Shown one piece after another: positions 13,183-13,410 of a stretch of DNA of 13,410 nucleotides. Source of the stretch: Rhodospirillales bacterium (GTDB lineage: Bacteria > Pseudomonadota > Alphaproteobacteria > ATCC43930 > CGMCC-115725). The stretch is from contig JAATGI010000037.1 of assembly GCA_015654725.1 (NCBI GenBank), positions 1-13,410 on the forward strand, written 5' to 3'. Under the pieces are notes generated by a model. The model was not told the origin of the DNA. It saw nothing but the letters and a program-made list of their open reading frames with translations, and ran no database searches. Position 1 is the stretch's first letter. Each line of letters starts with the position of its first letter. The position numbers and the translations under genes are program-made.

Positions 13183-13410
13183 TCATCCCCACAGCCGTTG
13201 GGTGGCGATCCTCGCGCCCTCGGCGAGCGCCTGGAACTTCGCCCATACGACGGTCGGATGCACCTCGGGGGCGGAGCTCGCCTGGGTGCCGAAGCCGCAA
13301 TCGGCGCCGGCGATGACGTTCTCGCGCCCGACCGCGCCGGCGTAACGCTCGATGCGGTCGGCGACCAGCTCGGGATGCTCGACCAGCACGGTGGAATGGC
13401 TGATGCAACC
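13183..13410 (-). CDS. MetE-like (cobalamin-independent methionine synthase II family) protein, C-terminal part
   Basis: The frame is open to the window edge and gives the last 75 residues of a protein whose start lies beyond 13410. EHPELVADRIERYAG, ENVIAGADCGFGT (Cys38 in the DCGF motif) and WAKFQALAEGARIAT with the ending LWG match the C-terminal part of the MetE/UROD-like barrel. The Cys is a zinc ligand that activates the thiol substrate in methionine synthase. Short, single-domain members of this group are common in Alphaproteobacteria and include epoxyalkane:coenzyme M transferase relatives; they often sit beside aromatic or C1 catabolic genes, where they may transfer methyl groups. Which type this is cannot be decided from the fragment. 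It is transcribed in the same direction as the LigB-type gene, 104 bases upstream of it, with a hairpin between them. Confidence 0.75.
   Translation of the reverse strand, partial: GCISHSTVLVEHPELVADRIERYAGAVGRENVIAGADCGFGTQASSAPEVHPTVVWAKFQALAEGARIATQRLWG

Overview
The window is GC-rich, with closely packed genes, ATG/GTG starts behind GGAGG-type ribosome binding sites, and a gene mix (flavin monooxygenases, a P450, a Rieske oxygenase, HIBADH-family dehydrogenases, an RcnB-like protein, a DUF72 protein) typical of metabolically versatile soil or water Alphaproteobacteria. That placement is inferred from gene content and codon style; the window has no rRNA or other taxonomic marker. Every family call comes from reading motifs, not from a database search.

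Layout. (1) Bases 1-2620 are a scarred accessory region: the 3' part of a two-helix membrane protein, about 350 bases of non-coding DNA, then a mosaic of gene pieces. A TetR-type N-terminus begins at 919 and stops at a 30-bp sequence (942-971). That sequence recurs at 2322-2351 with 29 of 30 bases identical, and there the TetR reading resumes in the same frame. Between the two copies lie the last ~37 codons of an SGNH/acyltransferase-3-type surface-polysaccharide acyltransferase and one intact, visibly more AT-rich GT-B glycosyltransferase gene. The resumed TetR gene is then cut after its helix-turn-helix by a short hairpin repeat. (2) A flavin-dependent (luciferase-like) oxidoreductase gene (2624-3628, +) meets, with no gap, a four-gene minus-strand operon transcribed from 7866 down to 3629: RutA/SfnG-like flavin monooxygenase, P450, short-chain dehydrogenase, HIBADH-family dehydrogenase. 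(3) A divergent plus-strand DUF72 gene and a secreted Gly-Lys-Pro-repeat RcnB-like gene follow. (4) A second plus-strand operon (9568-12223) encodes a carboxymuconolactone-decarboxylase-like protein, a second HIBADH-family dehydrogenase and a phthalate-4,5-dioxygenase-type Rieske oxygenase. (5) Meeting it with no gap on the minus strand is a class III extradiol dioxygenase (LigB-type) gene, complete in all its iron ligands but interrupted by one in-frame TAA. Upstream of that is the C-terminus of a MetE-like methyltransferase, cut by the window edge.

How it fits together. Regions 2, 4 and 5 look like a catabolic locus for an aromatic or cyclic compound. The oxygenases would activate the substrate, the SDR and HIBADH enzymes oxidise alcohols or acids, and the CMD-like and LigB-like proteins act near ring cleavage. 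No substrate can be named from the sequence. Reductase or ferredoxin partners for the Rieske oxygenase and the P450 are not in the window, and the only visible regulator is the broken TetR gene. The points most worth following up are the repeat-bounded insertion in TetR, the single-stop LigB gene, and the unassigned pathway.
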